Position numbers and translations under genes: made by a program. The notes under the pieces were generated by a model. The model worked only from the letters and a program-made list of their open reading frames with translations, was not told where the DNA came from and searched no databases. Positions 24,351 to 30,602 of a stretch of 30,602 nt of DNA are shown here, piece by piece; position 1 is the first letter of the stretch; the number at the start of each line of letters is the position of its first letter. The DNA is from an uncultured Collinsella sp. (GTDB taxonomy: Bacteria > Actinomycetota > Coriobacteriia > Coriobacteriales > Coriobacteriaceae), in NCBI GenBank assembly GCA_900548495.1, contig URKT01000015.1, positions 1 through 30,602 of the forward strand. Direction: 5' to 3'.

Positions 24351-25243
24351 CAGCCAAACCTCTTCTCATCAATCGCGCGCAACGCGCAAGGCAGCACCAT
24401 CCAGGCAGCGTACACGACATAGCCCGGCCACGGCGCCGGCACCGAGAGCTGCGGATAAAACGAATACTGCGTCGTCGCGGTCCACGCCACCGCCACCGCG
24501 GCAGCACCAAACAGCGCGAGCCCGACCAGCGCGGCAACGTCACTGCGCCCCAGTCGATACCGCGCATACGTCGTACGACGCGTCGCGGCACCCCACCCGC
24601 GCGAGCGCATCGCGTCCGCGCGCTCCAGCGAATCTTCCATGCCCCAGCCCATCAACACGCTCGACGCCCGCAGGTGCGATCGCACGGGATCGGTGGGCGC
24701 GCGGCCCGGCACATCAATCGCATCCTGCACCGCCAGCACCGTACGACCGCGGCGTAAAAACTGCGGGATAAGCCTCATGCACATCGAGATCATGAGCGCA
24801 ATCACCGGTGCGGCATTGCCCAGCAGCGCGAGCACCTTGTCGTATTCGAGCATCGACGCCGCGGCCTCAAACCACAGCACGCTCGCCACAAACAGCCCGC
24901 CCATGCACAGGCCGTATGCCATGCTTTCCAGATACACCGCGCGCATGCCAATACGGAACAGCTCCGTCGAGCCCGAGGCGCTAAACAGCGGATTGACCAG
25001 CGCGATAATCAAAATCACCGGCAACTGCCAGCGGAGTGCGCCCAGCGTGCGGGCAGCCCCACGCGTCACAAATCCATACGCCAGCCCGCCCGCAAGCGAC
25101 AGCGCAATCAGCACCGGCTGCATCGAGAACATGGTGAGCCCCAGCGTCAGCACTATATAGAGTGCCGGCACAGCCGGATGCGACATCGAGAACGCCGCGA
25201 CGGGCTCGCCGCCAAACTCCTCTTGTATGTTGTCCACGGGCAC
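24350..25243 (-). CDS. ECF transporter transmembrane (T) component EcfT
   Basis: About 297 residues with several membrane spans and the cytoplasmic coupling-helix region. That region includes RLIPQFLRRGRTVLAVQDA and ends in the MRSRGWGAATRRT type Arg-rich motif that contacts the ATPases. It forms the scaffold on which the S subunit topples. The start is uncertain: GTG 25243 (GAGGGG 6 bases upstream) is favoured, with GTG 25237 and ATG 25186 possible. The longer frame to 25408 would run into the glmU promoter. It is the first gene of the T-AA-S operon and is divergent from glmU. Confidence 0.87.
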   Translation of the reverse strand: MPVDNIQEEFGGEPVAAFSMSHPAVPALYIVLTLGLTMFSMQPVLIALSLAGGLAYGFVTRGAARTLGALRWQLPVILIIALVNPLFSASGSTELFRIGMRAVYLESMAYGLCMGGLFVASVLWFEAAASMLEYDKVLALLGNAAPVIALMISMCMRLIPQFLRRGRTVLAVQDAIDVPGRAPTDPVRSHLRASSVLMGWGMEDSLERADAMRSRGWGAATRRTTYARYRLGRSDVAALVGLALFGAAAVAVAWTATTQYSFYPQLSVPAPWPGYVVYAAWMVLPCALRAIDEKRFG

Positions 25244-25436
25244 CCCCGTCCCCTCGCTCAAACGACAGCTCCGCAGCACCGCCAACGCCGCACGCAAGCA
25301 GCGCAAACGCCACGCCGGCGGCGCAAGCCTCAACCGCCGCAAACCAATCGCTACGCGCTCAACATATGCCTGCGGTATCATATTGCGCCGTGTATCGTTT
25401 CCAAACACACGTCTCTATAACGTAACAGGAGATCAC

Positions 25437-26849
25437 ATGGACGCAACCGCAATTATCCTCGCTGCCGGCGAGGGCACCCGCATGAAGTCGAACCACTGCA
25501 AGGTTTCGCACAAGATCCTGGGCAAGCCCATGGTCCAGTGGATCGTCGACGCCACCATCAAGGCCGGCTGCAGCCGCGTCGTGGTCGTCATCGGCAGCCA
25601 CGCCGACGAGATGCGCGCCCTCATCGACGGTGCCTATGCCAATAGCGCTACCAAGGTCGAGTGCGTCGAGCAGACCGAGCGCCTGGGCACCGGTCACGCC
25701 GTGAAGGTCGCGCTCGAGGCCTGCGGCATCACGCAAGGCCCCGTCGTCGTGCTCAACGGCGACCTGCCGCTCATCACCGCCGACACCGTCGCCAAGTTCG
25801 CACAGACCGTCGCTACCGGCGAGCTCGCCTGCACCGTCATGACCATGACCCCGCCCGACCCCTTCGGCTACGGCCGCATCAAGCTGGGCGCCGACGGCCA
25901 GATCGAGCGCATCATCGAGCAGAAGGACTGCACGCCCGAGCAGGCCGCCACGCTGCTGGAGTGCAACGCCGGCTGCTACGCCTTTGACGGCGCGCAGCTC
26001 GCCGCCGACATTAACGAGATCGGCAACGACAACGCGCAGTCCGAGTACTACCTGCCCGACATGCTCGAAATCCTCAAGGGTCACGGCCAGGCGGTCTCCA
26101 TCTTCCACTGCGATGACTACCGCGACGGCCTGGGCGTCAACAGCCGCATTCAGCTCGCGCAGCTCACCGCCATCGCGCGCGACCGCATCAACGAGCACTG
26201 GATGGCCGAGGGCGTCACGTTCATCGATCCCACGCAGGCCTGGATCGGCCCCGACGCTGTTATCGGCCGTGACACCGTCGTGTGGCCGCAGACGCACCTG
26301 ATCGGCCACGTCACCGTGGGCGAGGAGTGCCAGCTTGGCCCCAACAGCCGCCTCACCGACACCACCGTCGGCAGCGGCTGCACCATCGATGAGACTATCG
26401 CCATCGAGGCCGTCATCGAGAACGGCGTCGACTGCGGCCCGCGCGCCTACCTGCGCCCGGGCACCCACATGCTCGACGGCTCCAAGGCCGGCACGCACGT
26501 GGAGATCAAGAAGTCCACGATCGGCGAGGGCTCCAAGGTGCCGCACCTGTCCTACATCGGCGACACCACCATGGGCTCCGGCGTCAACGTGGGCGCGGGC
26601 TCCATCACCTGCAACTACGACGGCGTGCACAAGCACAAGACCGTCATCGGCAAGGACGCCTTCATCGGTTCCGACACCATGATGGTCGCGCCCGCCCAGA
26701 TCGGCGACGGCGCGCTCGTGGCCGCCGGCTCCGTCATCACCGAGCCGGTCCCGGCCGACGCACTTGGCCTGGGCCGCGCCCGTCAGGTAAACATTGAGGG
26801 CTGGGCCGCCGATTATCGCCGCCGTCTGCACGAGGACGACGAGGTATAA
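25437..26849 (+). CDS. glmU: Bifunctional GlmU: GlcN-1-P acetyltransferase / GlcNAc-1-P uridyltransferase
   Basis: 470 residues, normal length. It makes UDP-GlcNAc for peptidoglycan. The N-terminal nucleotidyltransferase has LAAGEGTRMKSNHCKVSHKI, QTERLGTGHAV, LNGDLPLI and YGRI. The C-terminal left-handed beta-helix shows hexapeptide repeats from about residue 255 (IGPDAVIGRDTVVWPQTHLI), the RPGTHM region, and HLSYIGD with the catalytic His. GAGSITCNYDG binds acetyl-CoA. AGGAG lies 6 bases before ATG 25437; TATAAC just upstream may be the -10 box. It heads the widespread glmU-prs-pth gene order. Confidence 0.97.
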   Translation: MDATAIILAAGEGTRMKSNHCKVSHKILGKPMVQWIVDATIKAGCSRVVVVIGSHADEMRALIDGAYANSATKVECVEQTERLGTGHAVKVALEACGITQGPVVVLNGDLPLITADTVAKFAQTVATGELACTVMTMTPPDPFGYGRIKLGADGQIERIIEQKDCTPEQAATLLECNAGCYAFDGAQLAADINEIGNDNAQSEYYLPDMLEILKGHGQAVSIFHCDDYRDGLGVNSRIQLAQLTAIARDRINEHWMAEGVTFIDPTQAWIGPDAVIGRDTVVWPQTHLIGHVTVGEECQLGPNSRLTDTTVGSGCTIDETIAIEAVIENGVDCGPRAYLRPGTHMLDGSKAGTHVEIKKSTIGEGSKVPHLSYIGDTTMGSGVNVGAGSITCNYDGVHKHKTVIGKDAFIGSDTMMVAPAQIGDGALVAAGSVITEPVPADALGLGRARQVNIEGWAADYRRRLHEDDEV

Positions 26850-26866
26850 CGTTTTACCAAGCATCT

Positions 26867-26899
26867 AAGGAGCTGTTCCCATGGGGGCGGCTCCTTTTT
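26867..26899 (+). terminator. Rho-independent terminator after glmU
   Basis: AAGGAGC and GCTCCTT close a stem that is extended by an inner TTCCC/GGGGG pairing and followed by TTTTC. prs therefore probably has its own promoter; TACAAT near 26992-26997 is a candidate -10 with a weak -35. Confidence 0.75.
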
Positions 26900-27042
26900 C
26901 TATCGTGACCTGCGCGACAGGATGAGTGGTCGGTTCGTGTCCGTTGACGGTAAAGACGTTATCAAGACTCGATAAACCCCGCCGCGCGGTTACAATGCAA
27001 AAAGGCATCTATATGGCATTCGATGTATAAAGGAGAAGGGTA

Positions 27043-28029
27043 ATGCCGATTAATGATCCCGAGAAGTCGGAGAATATGCGCAAGTCCATCCGCGTGTATT
27101 CCGGTTCCTCCAACCGTCCCCTCGCTCAGAAGATTGCTGAGTACCTTGGGGTCGAGCTTTCGGGCCTTACGCTAAAGCAGTTCGCCAATGGTGAGATTTA
27201 CGCCCGCTACGACGAGACCGTCCGCGGCGCCGACGTCTTCCTGATTCAGTCCGTGGCCGGCGGCAACGTCAACGACATGCTCATGGAGCTGCTCATCGCC
27301 ACCGACGCTGCCAAGCGCGCATCCGCCCGCTCCATCACCGCCGTTATCACCCACTACGGCTATGCCCGCCAGGACCGCAAGGCCGGCCCGCGCGAGCCCA
27401 TCACCGCCCGCCTCGTCGCCAACCTGCTCGAGCGCGCCGGCGTCAATCGCATCATCACCCTCGACCTGCACCAGGGCCAGATCCAGGGCTTCTTTGATAT
27501 CCCGGTTAACCACCTGTCCGCGCTGCCGCTGTTTGGCCAGTACTACAACGACATGCACTTCGACACCGACAACCTGGTTGTCGTCTCCCCCGACGTGGGT
27601 CGCGCCAAGGCCGCCAAGAAGCTGTCCGACATGCTCGGCTGCGACCTGGCCATCGCCCACAAGGGCCGTCCGCGCCACAACGCCGCCGAGGTCATGGGCA
27701 TCATCGGTGACATCAAGGGCAAGACCTGCATCATCAACGACGACATGATCGACACCGCTGGCACCCTGTGCGCCAACGTCAAGGAGCTCAAGGCTATGGG
27801 CGCTGGCGACATCTACGTCTGCGCCACCCACGGCATCTTCTCCGGTCCGGCCATCGAGCGTCTGAACGACGCCCCGATCGTCGAGTGCCTCGTCACCGAC
27901 GCCATTCCCGTCGAGGTCGGCGGCAAGATCAAGACCATCTCGGTCGCCGAGGAGTTCGCTCAGGCCATCTCCGCCGTTTACCACGAGGAGCCCGTCTCCA
28001 CGCTCGTCGGCGGCGACTTCGCGCTGTAG
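27043..28029 (+). CDS. prs: Ribose-phosphate pyrophosphokinase
   Basis: 328 residues, class I PRPP synthetase. It converts ribose 5-phosphate and ATP to PRPP for nucleotides, His, Trp and NAD. Motifs: FANGEIYARYDETVRGADVF, the flexible loop HYGYARQDRK near residue 105, TLDLHQGQIQGFF, VVSPDVGRAKAAKKL and the PRPP-binding loop DDMIDTAGTL near 233. AAGGAGAAGGG precedes ATG 27043. It follows glmU, as in many Gram-positive genomes. Confidence 0.97.
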   Translation: MPINDPEKSENMRKSIRVYSGSSNRPLAQKIAEYLGVELSGLTLKQFANGEIYARYDETVRGADVFLIQSVAGGNVNDMLMELLIATDAAKRASARSITAVITHYGYARQDRKAGPREPITARLVANLLERAGVNRIITLDLHQGQIQGFFDIPVNHLSALPLFGQYYNDMHFDTDNLVVVSPDVGRAKAAKKLSDMLGCDLAIAHKGRPRHNAAEVMGIIGDIKGKTCIINDDMIDTAGTLCANVKELKAMGAGDIYVCATHGIFSGPAIERLNDAPIVECLVTDAIPVEVGGKIKTISVAEEFAQAISAVYHEEPVSTLVGGDFAL

Positions 28030-28057
28030 TCGCATCGTCCTTGTAACCCGGCGCATC

Positions 28058-28135
28058 GCCGTCGGAACAGAAGAAACCCCCGCGCTCCCCCTTGCTTCGC
28101 AAAGGTCGCGCGGGGGTTTCTTCTGTTCCGACGGC
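28058..28135 (+). terminator. Exceptionally long terminator hairpin after prs (28-bp perfect stem)
   Basis: 28058-28085 and 28108-28135 are perfect inverted repeats of 28 bp around a 22-nt loop. The distal arm includes GGGGGTTTCTTCTG, so the core GCGCGGGGG/TTTCTTCT could act as a terminator. It starts 28 bp after the prs stop codon. Confidence 0.85.
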
Positions 28136-28253
28136 TCGCTCTGCCGCGGCCGCGCTTTTGTCTGGTGGGATTTCGCTGAAGCAAAGCCTCGCCTTCGGCG
28201 GGCGTGGTAGCCTTTGTCGTTGATTGAACTATTTGTGTAACGGAAGGACAAAT

Positions 28254-28883
28254 ATGGCAGCTGCACAGCCGCTTAAGATTCGCATGGTTGCCGGGCTTGG
28301 CAACCCTGGCGATGAGTATGCCGAGACCCGCCACAACGCTGGCTTCAAAGCAATCGACGAGTTGGCCCGTCAGGCCGGTGTCACGTACTGGAAAAACCAG
28401 GCAGGCGCCGAGGTCGCGCTCATCAACATCAACGATCCCGAGGAAGAGGGCGGTAAGCGCCAGATTGTGCTGGTCAAGCCGCAGTCGTATATGAATACCT
28501 CGGGTGGCCCCATCTCCAAGCTCTGCCGCGAGTACAAGATCAAGGCCGAGGAGCTGCTCGTGATTCACGACGAGCTCGATATTCCCGCCGGCGACGTGCG
28601 TGTTAAGGTGGGCGGCGGCCACGCCGGTCACAACGGCCTGCGCTCCATCATCGACAAGATGGGCAGCCGCGACTTCAGCCGCATCCGCACCGGCATCGGC
28701 AACCCTCCCGGCAAGATGGCTGTCGCCGACTACGTGCTTAAGCAGCTGCGCGCCCGCGAGGCCGAGGATTTCCAGGACACCTGTGCCCGCGCCGCCGACG
28801 CCGCCGGTTTGGCCATCGTCCACGGCGTAATCTACGCCCGCGATCACGTAAACGGCGCCGCTTCCGCCAACGGCAAGCACTAA
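28254..28883 (+). CDS. pth: Peptidyl-tRNA hydrolase
   Basis: 209 residues. It recycles peptidyl-tRNA dropped from ribosomes. Motifs: VAGLGNPGDEYAETRHNAGF with the catalytic His near residue 27, VKPQSYMNTSGGP, and VIHDELDIPAGDVRVKVGGG followed by HAGHNGLRSI. The start is ATG 28254 with GGAAGG 7 bases upstream. The first 10 residues or so, before MVAGLGNPG, form a short extra N-terminus. The position after prs fits the conserved glmU-prs-pth order. Confidence 0.96.
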   Translation: MAAAQPLKIRMVAGLGNPGDEYAETRHNAGFKAIDELARQAGVTYWKNQAGAEVALININDPEEEGGKRQIVLVKPQSYMNTSGGPISKLCREYKIKAEELLVIHDELDIPAGDVRVKVGGGHAGHNGLRSIIDKMGSRDFSRIRTGIGNPPGKMAVADYVLKQLRAREAEDFQDTCARAADAAGLAIVHGVIYARDHVNGAASANGKH

Positions 28884-28903
28884 AACCTATCATTTAGGGA
28901 CAG

Positions 28904-29065
28904 GTTTATTTTGGCAAGTTTTACCTGCGGAAACTCCCCAGTTGCGGCATCGCAATCAACCGCGCGCCGACATACATGCATAGCACCCCAAAGGGGGCCG
29001 GCCTCATCACAGCCCGAGGCCGGCCCCCTTTGCCGTTTTACCTGATAAAACCGACCAAAATAAAC
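28904..29065. repeat. 20-nt inverted repeats flanking the pth terminator
   Basis: GTTTATTTTGGCAAGTTTTA at 28904-28923 and the reverse complement of 29046-29065 (GTTTATTTTGGTCGGTTTTA) match at 17 of 20 positions with identical internal spacing. They enclose about 120 bp containing the terminator and the string AACTCCCCAGTTG, whose complement core CAACTGGGGAGTTT recurs at 12821-12834. The design, inverted ends around a terminator hairpin, is like module A at 6625-6784. Confidence 0.55.
28990..29039 (+). terminator. Strong rho-independent terminator after pth
   Basis: AAAGGGGGCCGGCCTC (28990-29005) pairs perfectly over 16 bp with 29016-29031 across a 10-nt loop and is followed by GCCGTTTT. Confidence 0.85.
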
Positions 29066-29146
29066 TTCTCCCCCTTTGATAGGCCAAAGTGGATAAACCC
29101 TGCTCCCAACCGCCGAAGACACACGTAAGTGACATGTCCATGAGGG

Positions 29147-29152
29147 TATAAT
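29147..29152 (+). promoter_or_regulatory. Consensus -10 box (TATAAT) of the nfnAB operon
   Basis: A perfect TATAAT lies 105 bp upstream of nfnA. No good -35 stands 16-18 bp before it; GTGACA at 29129-29134 is close to TTGACA but only 12 bp away. An activator or an unusual sigma contact may be needed. The start of transcription would be near 29159. Confidence 0.55.
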
Positions 29153-29156
29153 TTGC

Positions 29157-29197
29157 ACCGTATGTCTGCACAACGCCTGTGCACGTACGGTTTTATT
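29157..29197 (+). promoter_or_regulatory. 5' leader hairpin with U-rich tail: possible attenuator or 5' stabiliser
   Basis: ACCGTATG (29157-29164) pairs with CGTACGGT (29184-29191) with one wobble, then a 2-nt bulge, then TGCACA pairs with TGTGCA around a 5-nt loop; TTTATTC follows. The hairpin would begin at or next to the predicted transcript start and ends about 66 nt before nfnA. It could terminate transcription early under some condition or protect the mRNA 5' end. Confidence 0.45.
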
Positions 29198-29257
29198 CGG
29201 GCTACCGTCCATTTCCGTGGAGGCACGGTTCGGCGGCCCTAACAAGAGAGGGGTTCT

Positions 29258-30097
29258 ATGTATAAGATCCTGGAGAAGACGCAGTTCTCGGAGAAGGTGT
29301 TCAAGTTCCGCATCGAGGCGCCTGCAATCGCCAAGCATGCGCACGCCGGACAGTTCCTCATGGTTCGCGCCAACGAGACGGGCGAGCGCGTCCCGTTTAC
29401 CCTGGCCGGCTGGAACGGTGACGAGGGCTGGGTCGAGTTCATCTTCATGGTGATCGGCAAGACCACCGAAATGCTTTCCACCTACGAGGCCGGCGAGTCG
29501 CTGCGCGACGTCGTGGGCCCGCTGGGCGTTCCCACCGAGATGGCCGAGGGCCCCTGCGCCGTCATTGGCGGCGGCGTCGGCCTGGCAATTGCCTTCCCGG
29601 TCGCCAAGCACCTGGTCGAGACCGGCCACGAGGTGCACGCCATCATGGGCGCCCGCACCAAGGACCTCCTGCTCATGGAGGACCAGTTCCGCGAGCTCCT
29701 CGACGAGGACCACATCCACATCACCACCGACGACGGCTCCTACGGCGAGCAGGGCGTTGTCACCGCTCCGCTGGAGCGCCTGCTGCAGGACAAGGCCGTG
29801 AGCCAGATCTTCTGCGTCGGCCCCGTTCCGATGATGAAGTTCTCGACCCTCACCGCCCAGAAGTACGACACCCCCATCACCGCGTCGCTCAACCCCATCA
29901 TGGTTGACGGCACCGGCATGTGCGGCTGCTGCCGCGTCGAGGTGGGCGGCGTGACCAAGTTCGCTTGCGTCGACGGCCCCGACTTCGATGCCACCCTGGT
30001 CGACTGGGATGACCTTCGTGCCCGCCAGGCCGCTTACCGTTCCGAAGAGGGCGAGTCCCTCAAGGCCTATGAGGAAAAGAGCTGCGCATGCCACTAG
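29258..30097 (+). CDS. nfnA: NADH-dependent ferredoxin:NADP+ oxidoreductase subunit alpha (NfnA/SudB type)
   Basis: 279 residues of the ferredoxin-reductase-like FAD/NAD family. An N-terminal FAD barrel (RVPFTLAGWN) is followed by an NAD(H) domain with GGGVGLAIAFPVAKHL near residue 105. A C-terminal [2Fe-2S] motif, DGTGMCGCCRVEVGG then FACVDGPDFD, lies near 218-248. With NfnB it makes the electron-bifurcating complex exchanging electrons between NADPH, NAD+ and ferredoxin. The next gene, overlapping by 10 bp, is the NfnB-like subunit, supporting the call. GAGGGG precedes ATG 29258. Related proteins act as sulfide dehydrogenase or dihydroorotate dehydrogenase electron-transfer subunits. Confidence 0.88.
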   Translation: MYKILEKTQFSEKVFKFRIEAPAIAKHAHAGQFLMVRANETGERVPFTLAGWNGDEGWVEFIFMVIGKTTEMLSTYEAGESLRDVVGPLGVPTEMAEGPCAVIGGGVGLAIAFPVAKHLVETGHEVHAIMGARTKDLLLMEDQFRELLDEDHIHITTDDGSYGEQGVVTAPLERLLQDKAVSQIFCVGPVPMMKFSTLTAQKYDTPITASLNPIMVDGTGMCGCCRVEVGGVTKFACVDGPDFDATLVDWDDLRARQAAYRSEEGESLKAYEEKSCACH

Positions 30098-30553
30098 TTA
30101 ACGGTCGTTTCGTTGCCGATATGAAGTCGCCCCGCACCCCCGATAACGAGGAGCCGGCTGCCGAGCGCGCCTGCGACTTCCGCCCCGTCGACAAGGGCTT
30201 CACCGAGGAGATGGCGCTGGCCGAGGCCGAGCGCTGCCTCAACTGCAAGAAGCCGTTCTGTGTTGAGGGCTGCCCCGTCAACATCAACATCCCCCGCTTT
30301 ATCGAGCAGATCCGCGAGAAGGACTTCGGCGGCGCTCTCGATACCATCCGCGAGGACTCCATGCTTCCCGCCATCTGCGGCCGCGTCTGCCCGCAGGAGA
30401 ATCAGTGCGAGGGCAAGTGCATCCGTGGTAAGAAGTCCGAGCCCGTGGCCATCGGCCAGCTCGAGCGCTTCCTGGGTGACCGCCCCGAGCTCGCCTCCAC
30501 GCCCAAGATGGCTCCCAAGAACGGCAAGAAGGTCGCCGTCGTGGGCTCTGGCC
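30088..30553 (+). CDS. nfnB: NfnB / glutamate-synthase small-chain-like subunit (partial, cut by adapter)
   Basis: The first 155 residues of a protein normally about 460 long. The N-terminal [4Fe-4S] domain shows CLNCKKPFCVEGCPVNINIP near residues 51-70 and CGRVCPQENQCEGKCIRG near 97-114. It then begins the FAD Rossmann motif VAVVGSGP, where AGL would normally follow. From 30554 the sequence is adapter, so the apparent ending SYTHLTLPTTERV is artificial. The family includes GltD, the SudA sulfide dehydrogenase subunit and NfnB; pairing with NfnA favours NfnB. Confidence 0.9.
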
Positions 30554-30602
30554 CTGTCTCTTATACACATCTGACGCTGCCGACGACGGAGAGAGTGTAG
30601 AT
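30554..30602. other. Illumina Nextera adapter (index-5 side), not genomic
   Basis: CTGTCTCTTATACACATCT (30554-30572, Tn5 mosaic end) is followed by GACGCTGCCGACGA (30573-30586), an 8-base index CGGAGAGA (30587-30594) and GTGTAGAT, the start of the P5 side. Together with bases 1-49 it shows both ends of this contig are untrimmed library adapter. Confidence 0.98.

Noticed and set aside
25244..25436. Cobalamin or other riboswitch upstream of ecfT
   Set aside because: I looked for a conserved aptamer core on the minus strand and saw only GC-rich repeats; there was no convincing aptamer or terminator.
25359..26864. 501-residue minus-strand frame opposite glmU
   Set aside because: It is a shadow in high-GC DNA (Val/Gly/Ala/Asp-rich). 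The glmU frame has complete family motifs.
27172..28266. 364-residue minus-strand frame opposite prs
   Set aside because: It is a shadow of prs that also crosses the 28-bp terminator stem.
28880..30094. 404-residue minus-strand frame opposite nfnA
   Set aside because: It is antisense to nfnA, has no domain signature, and spans the pth terminator and the nfnA promoter.

Overview
The window is a high-GC bacterial contig, most likely from the gut genus Collinsella or a close relative (Coriobacteriia, Actinomycetota). This rests on overall GC, the style of the encoded proteins, an Ech-type hydrogenase beside vitamin and cofactor genes, and intergenic palindromes of a kind I associate with that group. 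No rRNA or other marker confirms the genus. Both ends are sequencing adapter: 1-49 and 30554-30602 are Illumina Nextera sequence, so the two end genes are cut artificially and their apparent terminal residues are not real.

Layout. 50-6398 (-): a very large secreted surface protein with a von Willebrand A domain and about eleven FctA/Spy0128-type isopeptide pilin domains; its C-terminus is missing. 6399-7105: about 700 bp without a gene, holding a GAGACA palindrome, two stem modules with long inverted-repeat ends, and two copies of a dispersed motif. 7106-12735 (-): a membrane-bound group 4 [NiFe] hydrogenase operon in the order echA-B-C-D-E-F, with EchA and EchB fused in one polypeptide. 13020-13424 (-): an orphan transposase-OrfA-like helix-turn-helix protein beside an AT-rich spacer. 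13863-15893 (-): an FMN/FAD/[4Fe-4S] ene-reductase of the FadH/BaiCD type, preceded by a very regular array of four palindromes (16036-16332). 16422-16498 (-): initiator tRNA-fMet. 16695-17468 (+): coaX. 17614-20058 (-): a degenerate BirA-like protein and a folP-folK fusion. 20154-20906 (-): a sirtuin, divergent from exonuclease III (21021-21839, +). 21989-25243 (-): a complete dedicated ECF vitamin/metal transporter, T-AA-S. 25437-28883 (+): the conserved glmU-prs-pth block. 29258-30553 (+): nfnA and the start of nfnB.

How the genes fit together. Ech and NfnAB both work on reduced ferredoxin. Ech couples ferredoxin oxidation to H2 formation and ion pumping, and NfnAB balances ferredoxin, NADH and NADPH, which suits a strict anaerobic fermenter. 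FolP-FolK, CoaX, the biotin-ligase-like protein and the ECF transporter deal with cofactors; GlmU, Prs and Pth are housekeeping.

The least explained content is non-coding. It comprises the 80/81-bp four-unit palindrome array at 16036-16332, the 63-bp nested palindrome at 21902-21964, the paired stem modules at 6625-7031, and a 191-bp inverted-repeat-bounded element that appears to be translated in frame as the linker of the double ECF ATPase (23367-23557).
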